Assembly (NCBI GenBank): GCA_964502005.1
Contig: CAZCUX010000001.1
Span: 496,001 to 560,000, forward strand
Direction: 5' to 3'
Source of the DNA: CAJWOS01 sp964502005
GTDB lineage: Bacteria; Myxococcota_A; UBA796; UBA2385
DNA length: 64,000 nt
The notes below the pieces were generated by a model, which saw nothing but the letters and a program-made list of their open reading frames with translations, was not told where the DNA came from and did not search any database. Position 1 is the first letter of the stretch. Every line of letters begins with the position of its first letter. Positions 43,160 through 52,066 of the stretch are shown here, in pieces. The position numbers and the translations under genes are program-made.

Positions 43160-44507
43160 ACCGGCGAACCAACAGGCCCGCGTCCTTCGGATTGGCATCG
43201 TTCAGGGCGGCAAGATCGCACACGAACGGCTCATCAAGCCGGGACAGCCGGTGACCATCGGTGAGTCTCCGAAAAACACCTTCGTCGTGAAGGTGGATGG
43301 ACTGCCGGCGCGGTTTGTGCTCTTTCAGCCCAAGGGCGACAGCTACCAATTGGCCTTCATCCCTGCGATGTCGGGCAAAGTGGCGGTCGGGGGCGGAATC
43401 CGCTCTCTGCAAGAGCTGACTGAATCCGCGCAAGAAGCAGGTGGGGTCTACTCGGTTGCCCTGTCAACCGAAGACCGCGGAAAGGTGGTCATCGGCGACG
43501 TCACTGTGCTGTTCCAGTTTGTGGCGGCTCCGCCGGAGTCCGCGCGCAAGGTCACGCAGCACGACTTCCGACCCCGCCTGATGGACGACGATGACCCTAT
43601 CTACGTGGGCTTCTTGGCTCTGTGGAGCACGGTGGGCGCGGTGCTGCTCATCTATGCGGCCAACACGGAGCCTATCGAGGTGGTTTCGCTCGACGAGCTT
43701 CCGGATCGCTTCGTGAACATCGTTATTCCTGAGAAGCAGGACCCGGTGGAGCAGCCGGAGCTCGATCTTGAGGGCCCGGAGATTGAGAAATCCGAGGCGA
43801 AGAAAGAAGAGAAGCCGGACGAGAGCAAGCCCGACGATGCTCCCCCTCCGAAGAACGAGGCGGAGCGCCGCGAGAATGAGGCGCGCCGAATCGAAAAGAA
43901 GCGGGAGGACCTCACCAAGAAGTCCGCCATCTTGGCCATGATTGGTACGCGCGGTGCCAACAATTCCGGCGGCACTGTTGCGGACGTCTTTGGTGATGGC
44001 GACGCAACCTTGAGCAACCTGGGCGACGTCATCAGCGATGTGTCGACTGTCGAAATGGCCGGAAGCGGTCCCGAAGGCCTCGCGGGCTCGAAGGATGGCA
44101 GCGGTCGTGGAGATGCGAGCGTTGACATTGAAGGCGGTGGTGGCAGCGGTGCTTCCGCCAAGGTCGACCAGGTAAAGGCTTCTGCACCCAAGGGGCGCAC
44201 CTCCGTTGGCAAAGTGGAGGCCTACGACGGCGAAGGCGCCGACGGCGTGAAGTCGGCCATCAAGCGGTACAGCTCGCAGTTGAAGGCCTGCTACGACAGT
44301 CGACTCAAGCAGAACCCGAACTTGGCTGGTCGCGTGGTTCTCGAAATCGACGTCACTTCGGGCCGCGTCTCTACCGCCACGGTCTCCGAGAACTCGACCG
44401 GCGATTCCGTGCTAGCCGATTGCTTGACCAAGCGTGCACGCAGTTGGCGTCTTCCCGAAGAAACGACGGGTTTGTTTGCATTCCCGCTCACGTTCGAGGG
44501 CGAGTGA
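43152..44507 (+). CDS. GltG-like protein: FHA-like cytoplasmic domain, one membrane helix, TonB-like C-terminus
   Basis: The 451-residue protein starts with an FHA-like beta domain (residues about 10-125; PVTIGESPKNTFVV). It then has one membrane helix (IYVGFLALWSTVGAVLLIYA), a Pro/Glu/Lys-rich charged spacer and a Gly/Ser-rich stretch. The C-terminal domain (AIKRYSSQLKACYDSRLKQN ... GRVVLEIDVTSGRVS) is of the TonB-like AgmX/PglI type. GltG/GltJ proteins link the motor to periplasmic and outer-membrane parts in gliding. The FHA domain could read phosphorylation by Ser/Thr kinases. ATG 43152 has AGAGGAAG about 10 bases upstream. Confidence 0.82.
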   Translation: MSEPANQQARVLRIGIVQGGKIAHERLIKPGQPVTIGESPKNTFVVKVDGLPARFVLFQPKGDSYQLAFIPAMSGKVAVGGGIRSLQELTESAQEAGGVYSVALSTEDRGKVVIGDVTVLFQFVAAPPESARKVTQHDFRPRLMDDDDPIYVGFLALWSTVGAVLLIYAANTEPIEVVSLDELPDRFVNIVIPEKQDPVEQPELDLEGPEIEKSEAKKEEKPDESKPDDAPPPKNEAERRENEARRIEKKREDLTKKSAILAMIGTRGANNSGGTVADVFGDGDATLSNLGDVISDVSTVEMAGSGPEGLAGSKDGSGRGDASVDIEGGGGSGASAKVDQVKASAPKGRTSVGKVEAYDGEGADGVKSAIKRYSSQLKACYDSRLKQNPNLAGRVVLEIDVTSGRVSTATVSENSTGDSVLADCLTKRARSWRLPEETTGLFAFPLTFEGE

Positions 44508-44557
44508 GCCGTCGTTTGGGTGCATCACTGCAAGCTTGTTGACGGTGCCGCCTCTTC

Positions 44558-44582
44558 AAAACTGCCTTTGGGCAGTTTTTTT
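44558..44582 (+). terminator. Intrinsic terminator of the Agl/Glt-like operon
   Basis: A 9-bp stem (aaaactgcc / ggcagtttt, loop tttg) ends in a run of seven T, 51 bases after the GltG-like stop. It ends the operon. Confidence 0.9.
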
Positions 44583-44939
44583 GTTGGCCGACCCATACAG
44601 CAATGCCTTGGTGGAAGAGGGGGGGATTTTGGGAAGATCACACTCCATTTCTCCAAAACAATTGCCCGAAATTACTGTTCTGGGTTACCGCGTCTGACCT
44701 ATTTGGGGTGATGAGCTTCTGGCTGTGTTCAAGCTCGGTATCCGATAGCCCCATAGCCACGTTGTTTTCGATGTTTTCTTTCAAATGCGGTTGTTTTCGA
44801 CGTGGCCCTCTTCAGTCAGCGCAGCTTTGCGACGATGAAGGGGAGGCGGTTTGCACTTCCGTGTAATTGACGAGGTACGTGGTACGTTCTACTTTGTGAC
44901 GGTGGCACCATCTCAGGGTGTGTCACAAAAAGGTGGTCG
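44583..44939. other. Intergenic region with no supported gene
   Basis: 357 bases, somewhat less GC-rich than the neighbours, between the operon terminator and the next gene. Apart from the promoter listed at 44867-44895 I see no coding or RNA gene that I can support. Confidence 0.5.
44867..44895 (+). promoter_or_regulatory. Sigma-70-type promoter for the periplasmic protein gene at 44940
   Basis: TTGACG at 44867-44872 and TACTTT at 44890-44895 are spaced by 17 bases. The spacer contains a tandem direct repeat ggtacgt ggtacgt, a possible regulator site. The start codon is 45 bases downstream. Confidence 0.6.
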
Positions 44940-45482
44940 ATGACTTCAAAATCCGCACTTGTTGGTTTGCTTGCCGGTTGCTGTTGGGCGGCGTTTCCGC
45001 TCGCAGCGCGCGCTGCTGACCCCGTCCCATCTGCTTCTGCCACAAGCAGCGAGGTCATGATTCGCGACGTGAAGGCGGCGCTATCCTTCGTGCAGGATGG
45101 TGTGCGGAAGGCGGAGAAAATCCAGGCACAGGCGGAAAAAGAGAACGACAAAGAGCTTGTCGACTGCATTACGCCGCCGTATTCGTCGTTGCGTACGCTA
45201 GAAAGCGTCGCTTCGGCTCGGTTCGACCTCATGATGACCCACTTGGACGCGGGCCGCGTAAACTTGGCGGAAGGCGTGCATCGGTCTTTCTCCGTCGTTC
45301 AGGCAAAGGCGGCTACATTCGTGTCGCAAGTCGATGCATGTACCGCTGAAGGTAAGCCGCAAGATGGGTCTTCCTCCGTCAATGCCAACACTGACGCGCT
45401 CACCGATAGTGACGATACTGCGCCACTTCTCGGTAACGTTGACCCTGATGTCGACACGCCGACCTGGTCGCCCTTTCAGTAG
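44940..45482 (+). CDS. Periplasmic helical protein of unknown function
   Basis: The 180-residue protein has a Sec signal (SALVGLLAGCCWAAFPLAARAA). The mature part is helical and charged (VMIRDVKAALSFVQDGVRKA, then EKIQAQAEKENDKELVD), with two Cys (VDCITPP, DACTAEG) and a polar, Asp/Ser-rich tail. Not recognised. ATG has AGGTGG upstream and a good promoter 45 bases before. It sits between the Glt-like operon and an outer-membrane barrel, so a link to that machine is possible but unproven. Confidence 0.65.
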   Translation: MTSKSALVGLLAGCCWAAFPLAARAADPVPSASATSSEVMIRDVKAALSFVQDGVRKAEKIQAQAEKENDKELVDCITPPYSSLRTLESVASARFDLMMTHLDAGRVNLAEGVHRSFSVVQAKAATFVSQVDACTAEGKPQDGSSSVNANTDALTDSDDTAPLLGNVDPDVDTPTWSPFQ

Positions 45483-45580
45483 CCCGATAGGTTGCACTCT
45501 CTGGTCCAATCGGTGAGTATGCACGCTATTGGATCTTGTAGCGCCGACGGTCAAGGCTGCGGCAGAACAGCAGGACGCTC

Positions 45581-47023
45581 ATGCACAAGCGCGCCACAGC
45601 ATTACTGATTTCCGTCGTAGGGGCGGGCGGATTCGCCTCTACTGCGGAAGCAGCGGCGGGGGACCACATTCGGTTCGCCCCCGGGGGTACGCTTACGCCG
45701 TCTTTGGGCGTGCTAACGACCTATCGCACCAACAATTACCTCACGCCGGGGTTGAAGTACGGCGAAGATGAGACGGACGCGGCCATCGGTGGCACCAACC
45801 TCAGCATTCGCCCGGGGCTCGATGTCGGCTTTCGCTCCAATCCGCTGCGGTTCAATTTCAAGGTCGGCTACGAGGCGCGCAGGTACTTCAAAGAGGAACT
45901 GCAAAACCTCAATCGGTACAAAAACGTCAATGTGGCGCTTCGCGCAGACGTTCTGCCCACCGGGCCAGTGGGGGTAAAGCTCGACACGGGCTTTGCAATC
46001 TCTGGTCGGGAAACCGAAGCGGTCAACGCGCAGGACGCTTACCTCCAGCAGATGGTGTCGCGTACGTCCGCTATGTTGTCGGTTCGCCCTGGCAAGGCGA
46101 TGGAAGTGAATGTTGGCGGCGTTTTCGAGTACCGCAACATTTCTGTTCCAGATGGCTTCGCTGTGGGGGAAAACGGCCTCCCGACGGCCAACCTCAATAC
46201 GCGCGATGGCTTTGGGCTGGTGTCCGACTTCTCCTGGCAGTTCTTGCCGAAGACTGCCATTGTCGCGTCTTTTGAGCGCATCAACAGCCAGTGGGGTTCC
46301 AACGCCATCGCGGTGAGCGGGCAAGGCGTAGGCTTGTTTGGCATCGAGCCGTCGGGCAATGGCTTTGCGATGTGCAACGAGCTCGATGAAAACGGGTCTG
46401 CAGATTGCTTTTTGCCGGTTCCAGATGGCGTCTTCACGACGTTTGACGCAGGGATTCGCGGTCGTTTCACGGAAAAGGTCGTGGTTGGCGCGGTGGTGGG
46501 CTTTGCCCACGCTACGTTTGACGCGTCTACGGTGTCGTCGCCCCTGACCAACACGGCCATGGTCGATGTGGAAGACACGGCCAAGTGCGATGCGCGAGAT
46601 GCCGCAGACGGCGTCAACGACGAACTCAACGGCTTTCCGTGCTCGCTCACAGGAAACGTCGAGGTTGGGTACGAGGTCGTCGATGGGCACACGTTTACGG
46701 GTGGCTTTCTTCGCGACGTCCAGCCGGTGTTCTTTACCAACTACATGATGATGAATCGCTGGTTTGTCGGATATCGTGGGCTCATTGCAGACCGTCACCA
46801 AGCAACGGTTTCTTTTGACGTCAACCAGCAGGGCTATCGAGGTCAAGTAAACCGCGACGACCTTTGGTACCGCGCCCGCGCCGATATGGCCTGGGGGATT
46901 CAAAAATGGCTGTCGATCGACACCGGCGTTTGGTACACCGGCCGCCGCAGCGTCGATGGCGAGCTTCCCGAGGTGGAGTACGATGACGTCAACATTCACG
47001 CGGGCTTGACGCTCACTTACTGA
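45581..47023 (+). CDS. Outer-membrane beta-barrel protein
   Basis: The 480-residue protein has a Sec signal (RATALLISVVGAGGFASTAEAAAG). A series of amphipathic strands with aromatic girdles follows (FRSNPLRFNFKVGYEARRYF, VNVGGVFEYRNIS, WFVGYRGLI) and the C-terminus is HAGLTLTY, an outer-membrane insertion signal. M. xanthus GltA/GltB/GltH are outer-membrane barrels of the gliding complex; this may be a comparable part, given the preceding cluster, but the link is inference. ATG 45581 has AGGA upstream. Confidence 0.78.
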   Translation: MHKRATALLISVVGAGGFASTAEAAAGDHIRFAPGGTLTPSLGVLTTYRTNNYLTPGLKYGEDETDAAIGGTNLSIRPGLDVGFRSNPLRFNFKVGYEARRYFKEELQNLNRYKNVNVALRADVLPTGPVGVKLDTGFAISGRETEAVNAQDAYLQQMVSRTSAMLSVRPGKAMEVNVGGVFEYRNISVPDGFAVGENGLPTANLNTRDGFGLVSDFSWQFLPKTAIVASFERINSQWGSNAIAVSGQGVGLFGIEPSGNGFAMCNELDENGSADCFLPVPDGVFTTFDAGIRGRFTEKVVVGAVVGFAHATFDASTVSSPLTNTAMVDVEDTAKCDARDAADGVNDELNGFPCSLTGNVEVGYEVVDGHTFTGGFLRDVQPVFFTNYMMMNRWFVGYRGLIADRHQATVSFDVNQQGYRGQVNRDDLWYRARADMAWGIQKWLSIDTGVWYTGRRSVDGELPEVEYDDVNIHAGLTLTY

Positions 47024-47052
47024 CCGCGAAACCGAATTCGTAGCCAAAAAAG

Positions 47053-47082
47053 AAAGCCGCCTCTATCGGGGCGGCTTTTGCT
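47053..47082. terminator. Bidirectional intrinsic terminator between the barrel gene and galE
   Basis: A 9-bp stem (aaagccgcc / ggcggcttt) closes an 8-base loop. It has an A-rich run to the left and T-rich sequence to the right, serving the convergent barrel and galE genes. Confidence 0.85.
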
Positions 47083-48075
47083 TTACTGGGCGCCAAGTCC
47101 ATAGCGGGGCGCGAGGGTCCATCGCATGACCCCTTCGACCATCTGGTCAATATTGCCGTGCTGTGCGTTCCAGCCGAGCTCTTCTGCTGCGCGTTGCGGG
47201 TCGGCAACCAATGCAGGTGGGTCGCCGGGTCGTCGGGGGGCCTCGGTATAAGGCACGGGGGTACCCACGACGCGCTCTACGGCGCTCAAGACTTCTCGCA
47301 CGGAAAAGCCTCGTCCGGTCCCGATGTTGTAGGCGCGGCCACGGTGTCCCTGGAGCAAATGCTCCATCGCGCGCAAGTGTGCGTCCGCGAGGTCGAGGAC
47401 ATGGATGTAGTCTCGAATGCAGGTGCCATCGGGAGTGGGGTAGTCTGTTCCAAAGACTTGCAGCCCTCCGCGTTGACCCAAGGCGGCTTGTACCGCGAGC
47501 GGCACGAGGTGGGTTTCGGGCCAGTGCGCCTCGCCGAGAGAGCCGTCTGGAAGCGCACCGCAAGCGTTGAAGTATCGCAGGGTCGTGGCGCGAAGGGAGG
47601 TCGTTTCACGAATGTGGGCGATATAGCGCTCCACAATGGCCTTGGTTTCGCCGTACGGGCTCACGGGCGCGAAGGGTAGGCCTTCCGTGAGCGGCTCCGA
47701 CCCCGGACTTCCGTAAACTGCGCAGGTTGAGGAGAACACAAGGGAAGACACGCCAGCTTCGAGCATCGCTTGAATCAGCCCAACCGTGCCCGATACGTTG
47801 ACATCGTAGTAATGGCCGGGCTTTTGGAAGCTCTCGCCGACCTGAGACAGCGCGGCAAAGTGGAGCACGGCATCAAATTGCTGCTCCCGAAACAGAGAGC
47901 GCAATAGCTGACGATCGCGTACGTCGCCCACCACCAGCGTACCTTGGGCAGCCTCGGCATGGCCCGTCGACAAATTGTCGAGCGTAGTGGTCTGGTACCC
48001 CGCGGATCGGAGCGTGTGGGCGCAGACACTACCGATGTATCCGGCGCCGCCGACGATGAGAAGGTTCGCCTTCAT
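47083..48075 (-). CDS. galE: UDP-glucose 4-epimerase
   Basis: The 330-residue extended SDR interconverts UDP-glucose and UDP-galactose using bound NAD. N-terminal LIVGGAGYIGS (NAD loop), DNLSTGH, the Ser in FSSTCAVYG, and YGETK (catalytic Tyr and Lys) are all present. IRDYIHVLDLADAH and YNIGTGRGFSVREVL are typical of GalE. ATG 48075 has GGGAGA upstream. Likely supplies precursors for lipopolysaccharide or exopolysaccharide. Single gene with its own promoter (48136-48164). Confidence 0.93.
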   Translation of the reverse strand: MKANLLIVGGAGYIGSVCAHTLRSAGYQTTTLDNLSTGHAEAAQGTLVVGDVRDRQLLRSLFREQQFDAVLHFAALSQVGESFQKPGHYYDVNVSGTVGLIQAMLEAGVSSLVFSSTCAVYGSPGSEPLTEGLPFAPVSPYGETKAIVERYIAHIRETTSLRATTLRYFNACGALPDGSLGEAHWPETHLVPLAVQAALGQRGGLQVFGTDYPTPDGTCIRDYIHVLDLADAHLRAMEHLLQGHRGRAYNIGTGRGFSVREVLSAVERVVGTPVPYTEAPRRPGDPPALVADPQRAAEELGWNAQHGNIDQMVEGVMRWTLAPRYGLGAQ

Positions 48076-48135
48076 CGTGTCTCCCAGGGATTCCAGCTGT
48101 TCGATGTCGAGGGTTCAACTCGACTTAGCTCAAGA

Positions 48136-48164
48136 AGTACTTTAGGATTTGTCTGACGTGTCAA
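48136..48164 (-). promoter_or_regulatory. Candidate sigma-70 promoter of galE
   Basis: On the minus strand a perfect TTGACA (48164-48159) is followed after 17 bases by AGTACT (48141-48136), a weak -10. The galE start is about 60 bases downstream. Confidence 0.4.
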
Positions 48165-48244
48165 GGGCACCGAGTGTCGGTGTTGGCAAGCGCGGACATC
48201 CGTATTTGCTGCGGTGGTTCCGGTCATGTTTTTAGGAGGCTCTA

Positions 48245-51202
48245 GTGGGACGGACTCGGACGCTGACGTCCTCGGCTCGAAGTAACTCCCGCGGCAAGCG
48301 GAAGAAGTCCCCTTCGGCATTGCCGCCGGAGGAAGGTTTGGTGGCGCCAGTCGAAAAGGGCCGCCGTTGGCTTGCTCTCTTCGACCTTTGTGGTCTCCTT
48401 TCATCGGCTTACGTTTCTGCCGCACTAGCGACATGGACCCCCGGCGACGCGGGTTTTAGCCGTGTCGGCGCGCGCGACGTGCACAATGCGGCGGGTCCGG
48501 TTGGCGCGTGGATGGCCGACTTTTTGCTCCAAACCGTGGGGTATGGCGCCTGGGTCGTTGTCCTCATCGGGGCATGGTTTCTCGCGCGCCTTGCGGGCAA
48601 ACGTCCGGGTACATTTGCGTCGCTTTTGGCGGGTGCTGGGCTCTTTTGGACGGGGCTCTGCGCACTGGCCTTGGTGATGCCACCGCATTCGAGCCTCGAG
48701 TTTCCAGCAGGCGGAATGGTGGGCTTGATGTCCGCCGAGACCGTGCGTGGCCTGTTTGGTGAGGCGGGCGCTTGGATTGGCCTTGCAGCCACAGCTGCGG
48801 TCAGCCTCACGCTGGGGCTGGGCGTTGACTGGCAGCGCACCTTTGGGACGGCCGCGACGGGCGTGGGCGTGGGCGTGCCCAAAGTTGCAGGCGCAGGCCG
48901 GGAGCTGGGCCGCGCGGCGGTTTCGGGTGCTGCCGGCTTCCGAGAGGCGGTCCTTTTGCGCCTTGCCGGTCCCGACGAACCGGGCACGGAAGGGGAGTGG
49001 ACCGACGCAACGGGTGCCGACGTGGACGAAGTGACCGGTTGGGAGGATGCCACGGGAACGGTCGCTGTGCCGTCTGTGGCGGCGCCTGTGGCTGCGGAGA
49101 CACCGCCCGCAGCCCCCCCTGGTCCCCCGATGTCGGTTCGCTTGCCGTCCCGCTCCAGCCGCCTCGCGGCCCTTCCGGAGACCATGGAGCCGGAGCTGGG
49201 CCCGCTCCCTCGTCCGACGCTTCGTCCGATGGACTTGGTGGGGCGAAAGACGGCTACCGTCGGGCCCACGCGGGTTGCGGAACGCGAGTTGGTCGAGGTC
49301 GAGTGGGACCCCACTTCGGCCCGCATCGACGGCGGCGTGAGCGAAATGCGCGGCACAGTGGCCGATCCGAAGCAGTCCTTCGTCGCTCCGGACCCTTTCC
49401 CCGCGAGCCCCATTGGCCCCGACATCGCGGAAGTTGGCTTCGAGGATGACGACGACTGGAACCAGCCGGTTCTCGAAACGCCGTCGCTTCCTCGTCCGTC
49501 GTTCCCCGACGTCTTTCACGACGCCCGCTCTTTGTCCGATGACGACGATCTCGACGCCGAACCGCCCACGCGGCCGTCCTTGGCTCCTCCGCCGTTGCCC
49601 GCCAAGCCTCTTGCGCGTCCGGCACCCGCACGCACGCCGGCGGGAATGCCCTTGCAGGTCGCACCTGGCGCGCTCGAGAGCGGCGGCGATGACCATGGCG
49701 GCGTCTTGATTGATTCCGTAGAGGATGTGGCCTTTGAGTTGCCGCATCTTGGTCTCCTCGACCGCCATGAAAAGAGTGTCGCCCAGTTCGACGAAATCGA
49801 GCTGCGCGCGATGGCCGACAAGCTATCGGCGAAGCTCGAAGACTTCGGCATCAAAGGGGAGGTGACGGCAATTCGCCCCGGTCCCGTCATCACGACCTAC
49901 GAGTACTTGCCCCACGCCGGCATCAAGCTCTCCAAAATCACTGCGCTCGAAGACGACATCGCGATGGCGCTTTGTGCGCTGCGGGTGCGTATTGTTGCCC
50001 CCATTCCCGGAAAGGGCGTCGTGGGGTTTGAAGTTCCGAATACCAACCGCGCGGACGTTTGGATTCGTGACATCTTGGCGAGCGATGTTTTCCGTGAAAA
50101 AGAGCGCGCGCTCCCCATCGCTCTCGGCAAAAACGTAGAAGGCAAGCCGCTCGTAGGAGACTTGGCCAAGGCACCGCACTTGTTGGTCGCAGGCACTACG
50201 GGCAGCGGCAAGAGCGTTGGTGTCAACGCGATGTTGCTGGCGATGCTCTACACGCGGACTCCCGAGGAGCTGCGCCTCATCCTCATCGACCCGAAGATGC
50301 TGGAGTTCGAGCTCTATCAGGACATTCCCCATCTGCTACACCCGGTTGTGACCGATCCCGCGCTTGCAAGTGCGGCGCTCAAGTGGGCGTGCGATGAGAT
50401 GGACCGTCGCTACGCGCTATTGGCGCGTTGGAAGACCCGAAACATCGCGTCTTATAACGACCTGGTGCGCAAGGCCTTGGCCGACTGGAGCCCCAAGACC
50501 GCCCGAAAGTACGCGCCCCGCGATTGGCCAGCCAATGAGCCGCCTCCGCCTCCGCGTCCGCTGCCGTATATTGTTGTCGTCATCGACGAGTTGGCGGATC
50601 TCATGATGGTTGCAGCCAAAGACGTCGAAGTGAGCATCGCACGCCTTGCCCAAAAGGCTCGCGCTGCGGGGATTCACTTGATTGTCGCCACCCAGCGTCC
50701 CGAAAAGACGGTTGTGACCGGCATTATCAAGGCGAACCTTCCCAGCCGCATCGCCTTCCAAGTGCGCAGCAAGCTCGATGGTCGCATCATTCTCGACACT
50801 TCGGGCGCCGAGACACTCTTGGGCAAGGGCGACATGCTCTACTTGCCCCCTGGCTCGAGCGAGCTGGTGCGGTGCCAAAGCGCGTTTGTCGATGACGACG
50901 AAGTTCGCCGGGTGACCGACCACCTGCGGTCCCAAGGTGCGCCGGTCTACGAAGCGGACATCCGCTTGGATGAAAGCGGCGGGGACGGCGACGAGGAGAT
51001 CGAGTATGACGAGCTTTACGATATGGCCGTCGCCTATGTCGTGGAGCAGGGCAAAGCGAGCACCTCGATGGTTCAGCGGCAGTTCAAGATTGGCTACAAT
51101 CGCGCTGCACGGATTGTTGAAGTGATGGAGATGGAGGGCCTGGTCGCACCTGCGGACGGCGCCCGCCCTCGGAAAGTGTTGGTTGGTGGCCACGCAGGCT
51201 GA
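48245..51202 (+). CDS. ftsK: DNA translocase FtsK/SpoIIIE
   Basis: FtsK pumps DNA at the division septum and aids chromosome dimer resolution. The 985-residue protein has about four N-terminal membrane helices (45-190) and a Pro/Ala/Asp-rich linker to about 490. An alpha/beta motor follows, with Walker A GTTGSGKSVG, Walker B IVVVIDELADLMM and ATQRPEKTVVTGIIKANLPS. A C-terminal winged-helix gamma domain (YVVEQGKASTSMVQRQFKIG) reads DNA orientation. A Pro-rich insertion (ANEPPPPPRPL) lies just before Walker B. Start is GTG 48245 with GGAGG upstream. A hairpin follows before lolA. Confidence 0.95.
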   Translation: MGRTRTLTSSARSNSRGKRKKSPSALPPEEGLVAPVEKGRRWLALFDLCGLLSSAYVSAALATWTPGDAGFSRVGARDVHNAAGPVGAWMADFLLQTVGYGAWVVVLIGAWFLARLAGKRPGTFASLLAGAGLFWTGLCALALVMPPHSSLEFPAGGMVGLMSAETVRGLFGEAGAWIGLAATAAVSLTLGLGVDWQRTFGTAATGVGVGVPKVAGAGRELGRAAVSGAAGFREAVLLRLAGPDEPGTEGEWTDATGADVDEVTGWEDATGTVAVPSVAAPVAAETPPAAPPGPPMSVRLPSRSSRLAALPETMEPELGPLPRPTLRPMDLVGRKTATVGPTRVAERELVEVEWDPTSARIDGGVSEMRGTVADPKQSFVAPDPFPASPIGPDIAEVGFEDDDDWNQPVLETPSLPRPSFPDVFHDARSLSDDDDLDAEPPTRPSLAPPPLPAKPLARPAPARTPAGMPLQVAPGALESGGDDHGGVLIDSVEDVAFELPHLGLLDRHEKSVAQFDEIELRAMADKLSAKLEDFGIKGEVTAIRPGPVITTYEYLPHAGIKLSKITALEDDIAMALCALRVRIVAPIPGKGVVGFEVPNTNRADVWIRDILASDVFREKERALPIALGKNVEGKPLVGDLAKAPHLLVAGTTGSGKSVGVNAMLLAMLYTRTPEELRLILIDPKMLEFELYQDIPHLLHPVVTDPALASAALKWACDEMDRRYALLARWKTRNIASYNDLVRKALADWSPKTARKYAPRDWPANEPPPPPRPLPYIVVVIDELADLMMVAAKDVEVSIARLAQKARAAGIHLIVATQRPEKTVVTGIIKANLPSRIAFQVRSKLDGRIILDTSGAETLLGKGDMLYLPPGSSELVRCQSAFVDDDEVRRVTDHLRSQGAPVYEADIRLDESGGDGDEEIEYDELYDMAVAYVVEQGKASTSMVQRQFKIGYNRAARIVEVMEMEGLVAPADGARPRKVLVGGHAG

Positions 51203-51230
51203 ACGTTTCCCGCACTTTTGGTTATGCCGC

Positions 51231-51270
51231 GAGCCCCGACCTGCTCCGTAGAGCGAATGGTCGGGGCTCT
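51231..51270 (+). terminator. Strong hairpin between ftsK and lolA (possible terminator)
   Basis: gagccccgacc and ggtcggggctc form a perfect 11-bp stem. The 17-base loop holds a small inner hairpin (gctc/gagc). The T content just after is low, so it may act as a partial terminator or mRNA stabiliser. Confidence 0.5.
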
Positions 51271-51318
51271 GTCGCGTCGGGGCATCGTGTGCCCACCGAC
51301 CCCAGAATGGAGTCTTCG

Positions 51319-52017
51319 ATGTTGTCTGTTCGCCGCCTGCTGTCTTGTGTGCTGTTCTCGGCTGTTTTGGGGCTCGGCGGAGTCCTTCCCCGCGAATCAG
51401 CGGCGGAGGAGCCTGTTCCTGCGACCGTTTCCGACCTCGTCGCTGCCTTGCAAGGCAAGTACAAAGGCATCGAGAGCTTAGAGGCCGAGTTTGTGCAGGT
51501 CCAGTCCACTGCAATCTCGGGCCAGACGCGCGCCAAAGGCAACGTCAAGGTCAAAAAGCCCCGCAAGGCGCGTTGGGAAACCACGGGCGACCAAGGCTCG
51601 TTGTTTGTGACGGACGGAAAGCGAATCAGTGTCTATACGCCGTCGATGAACCAAGTCATTCAAATGAGCGACCTGAGCCAAGCTGGGAGCGGCAACGTCG
51701 ACATTTTGGCGCTGTTGGAGGATATCTCCAAGCTCGATGAGCAGTTTTCCGTCACGTTGCTCGGCCCCGACGACCCTGCGTCGAAAAAGAACCTCGTTGT
51801 CGATGCTGTTCCCCGCAAGCCGGGCGGCTATACACGAGTTCGCCTCGAGTTCACGCGGAAGGGCCTCGACCTCTCCCGTGTCGTCTTTACCGATTCGATG
51901 GGCGGAACCACCGACCTTGAGTTTTCCAATGTGCGCTTGGGCGTGAAGTTGGACGATGCATCGTTCGTGTTTACTCCGCCGGCTGGCGCAACGGTGATAG
52001 ACGGCGGTGCGATGTAG
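51319..52017 (+). CDS. lolA: Outer-membrane lipoprotein carrier protein LolA
   Basis: LolA carries lipoproteins through the periplasm to the outer membrane, fitting the many lipoproteins here. The 232-residue protein has a Sec signal (RRLLSCVLFSAVLGLGGVLP). A LolA-type half barrel follows: YKGIESLEAEFVQVQS, GNVKVKKPRKARWET, LFVTDGKRISVYTPSMNQV, RVRLEFTRKGLDLSRVVFTD and DASFVFTPPAGATVID. ATG 51319 with GGAG upstream is better placed than ATG 51307. It is followed by rimO. Confidence 0.88.
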   Translation: MLSVRRLLSCVLFSAVLGLGGVLPRESAAEEPVPATVSDLVAALQGKYKGIESLEAEFVQVQSTAISGQTRAKGNVKVKKPRKARWETTGDQGSLFVTDGKRISVYTPSMNQVIQMSDLSQAGSGNVDILALLEDISKLDEQFSVTLLGPDDPASKKNLVVDAVPRKPGGYTRVRLEFTRKGLDLSRVVFTDSMGGTTDLEFSNVRLGVKLDDASFVFTPPAGATVIDGGAM

Positions 52018-52066
52018 CGACCGCGGGCTGTCCAGCATGGATATTCCCGGTCGCAAGGAGATTTCC

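Noticed and set aside
44603..44866. 87-residue open frame in the intergenic region
   Set aside because: No ribosome site, no recognisable domain; overlaps the promoter for the next gene.
45713..47047. 444-residue minus-strand frame
   Set aside because: Shadow of the beta-barrel gene.
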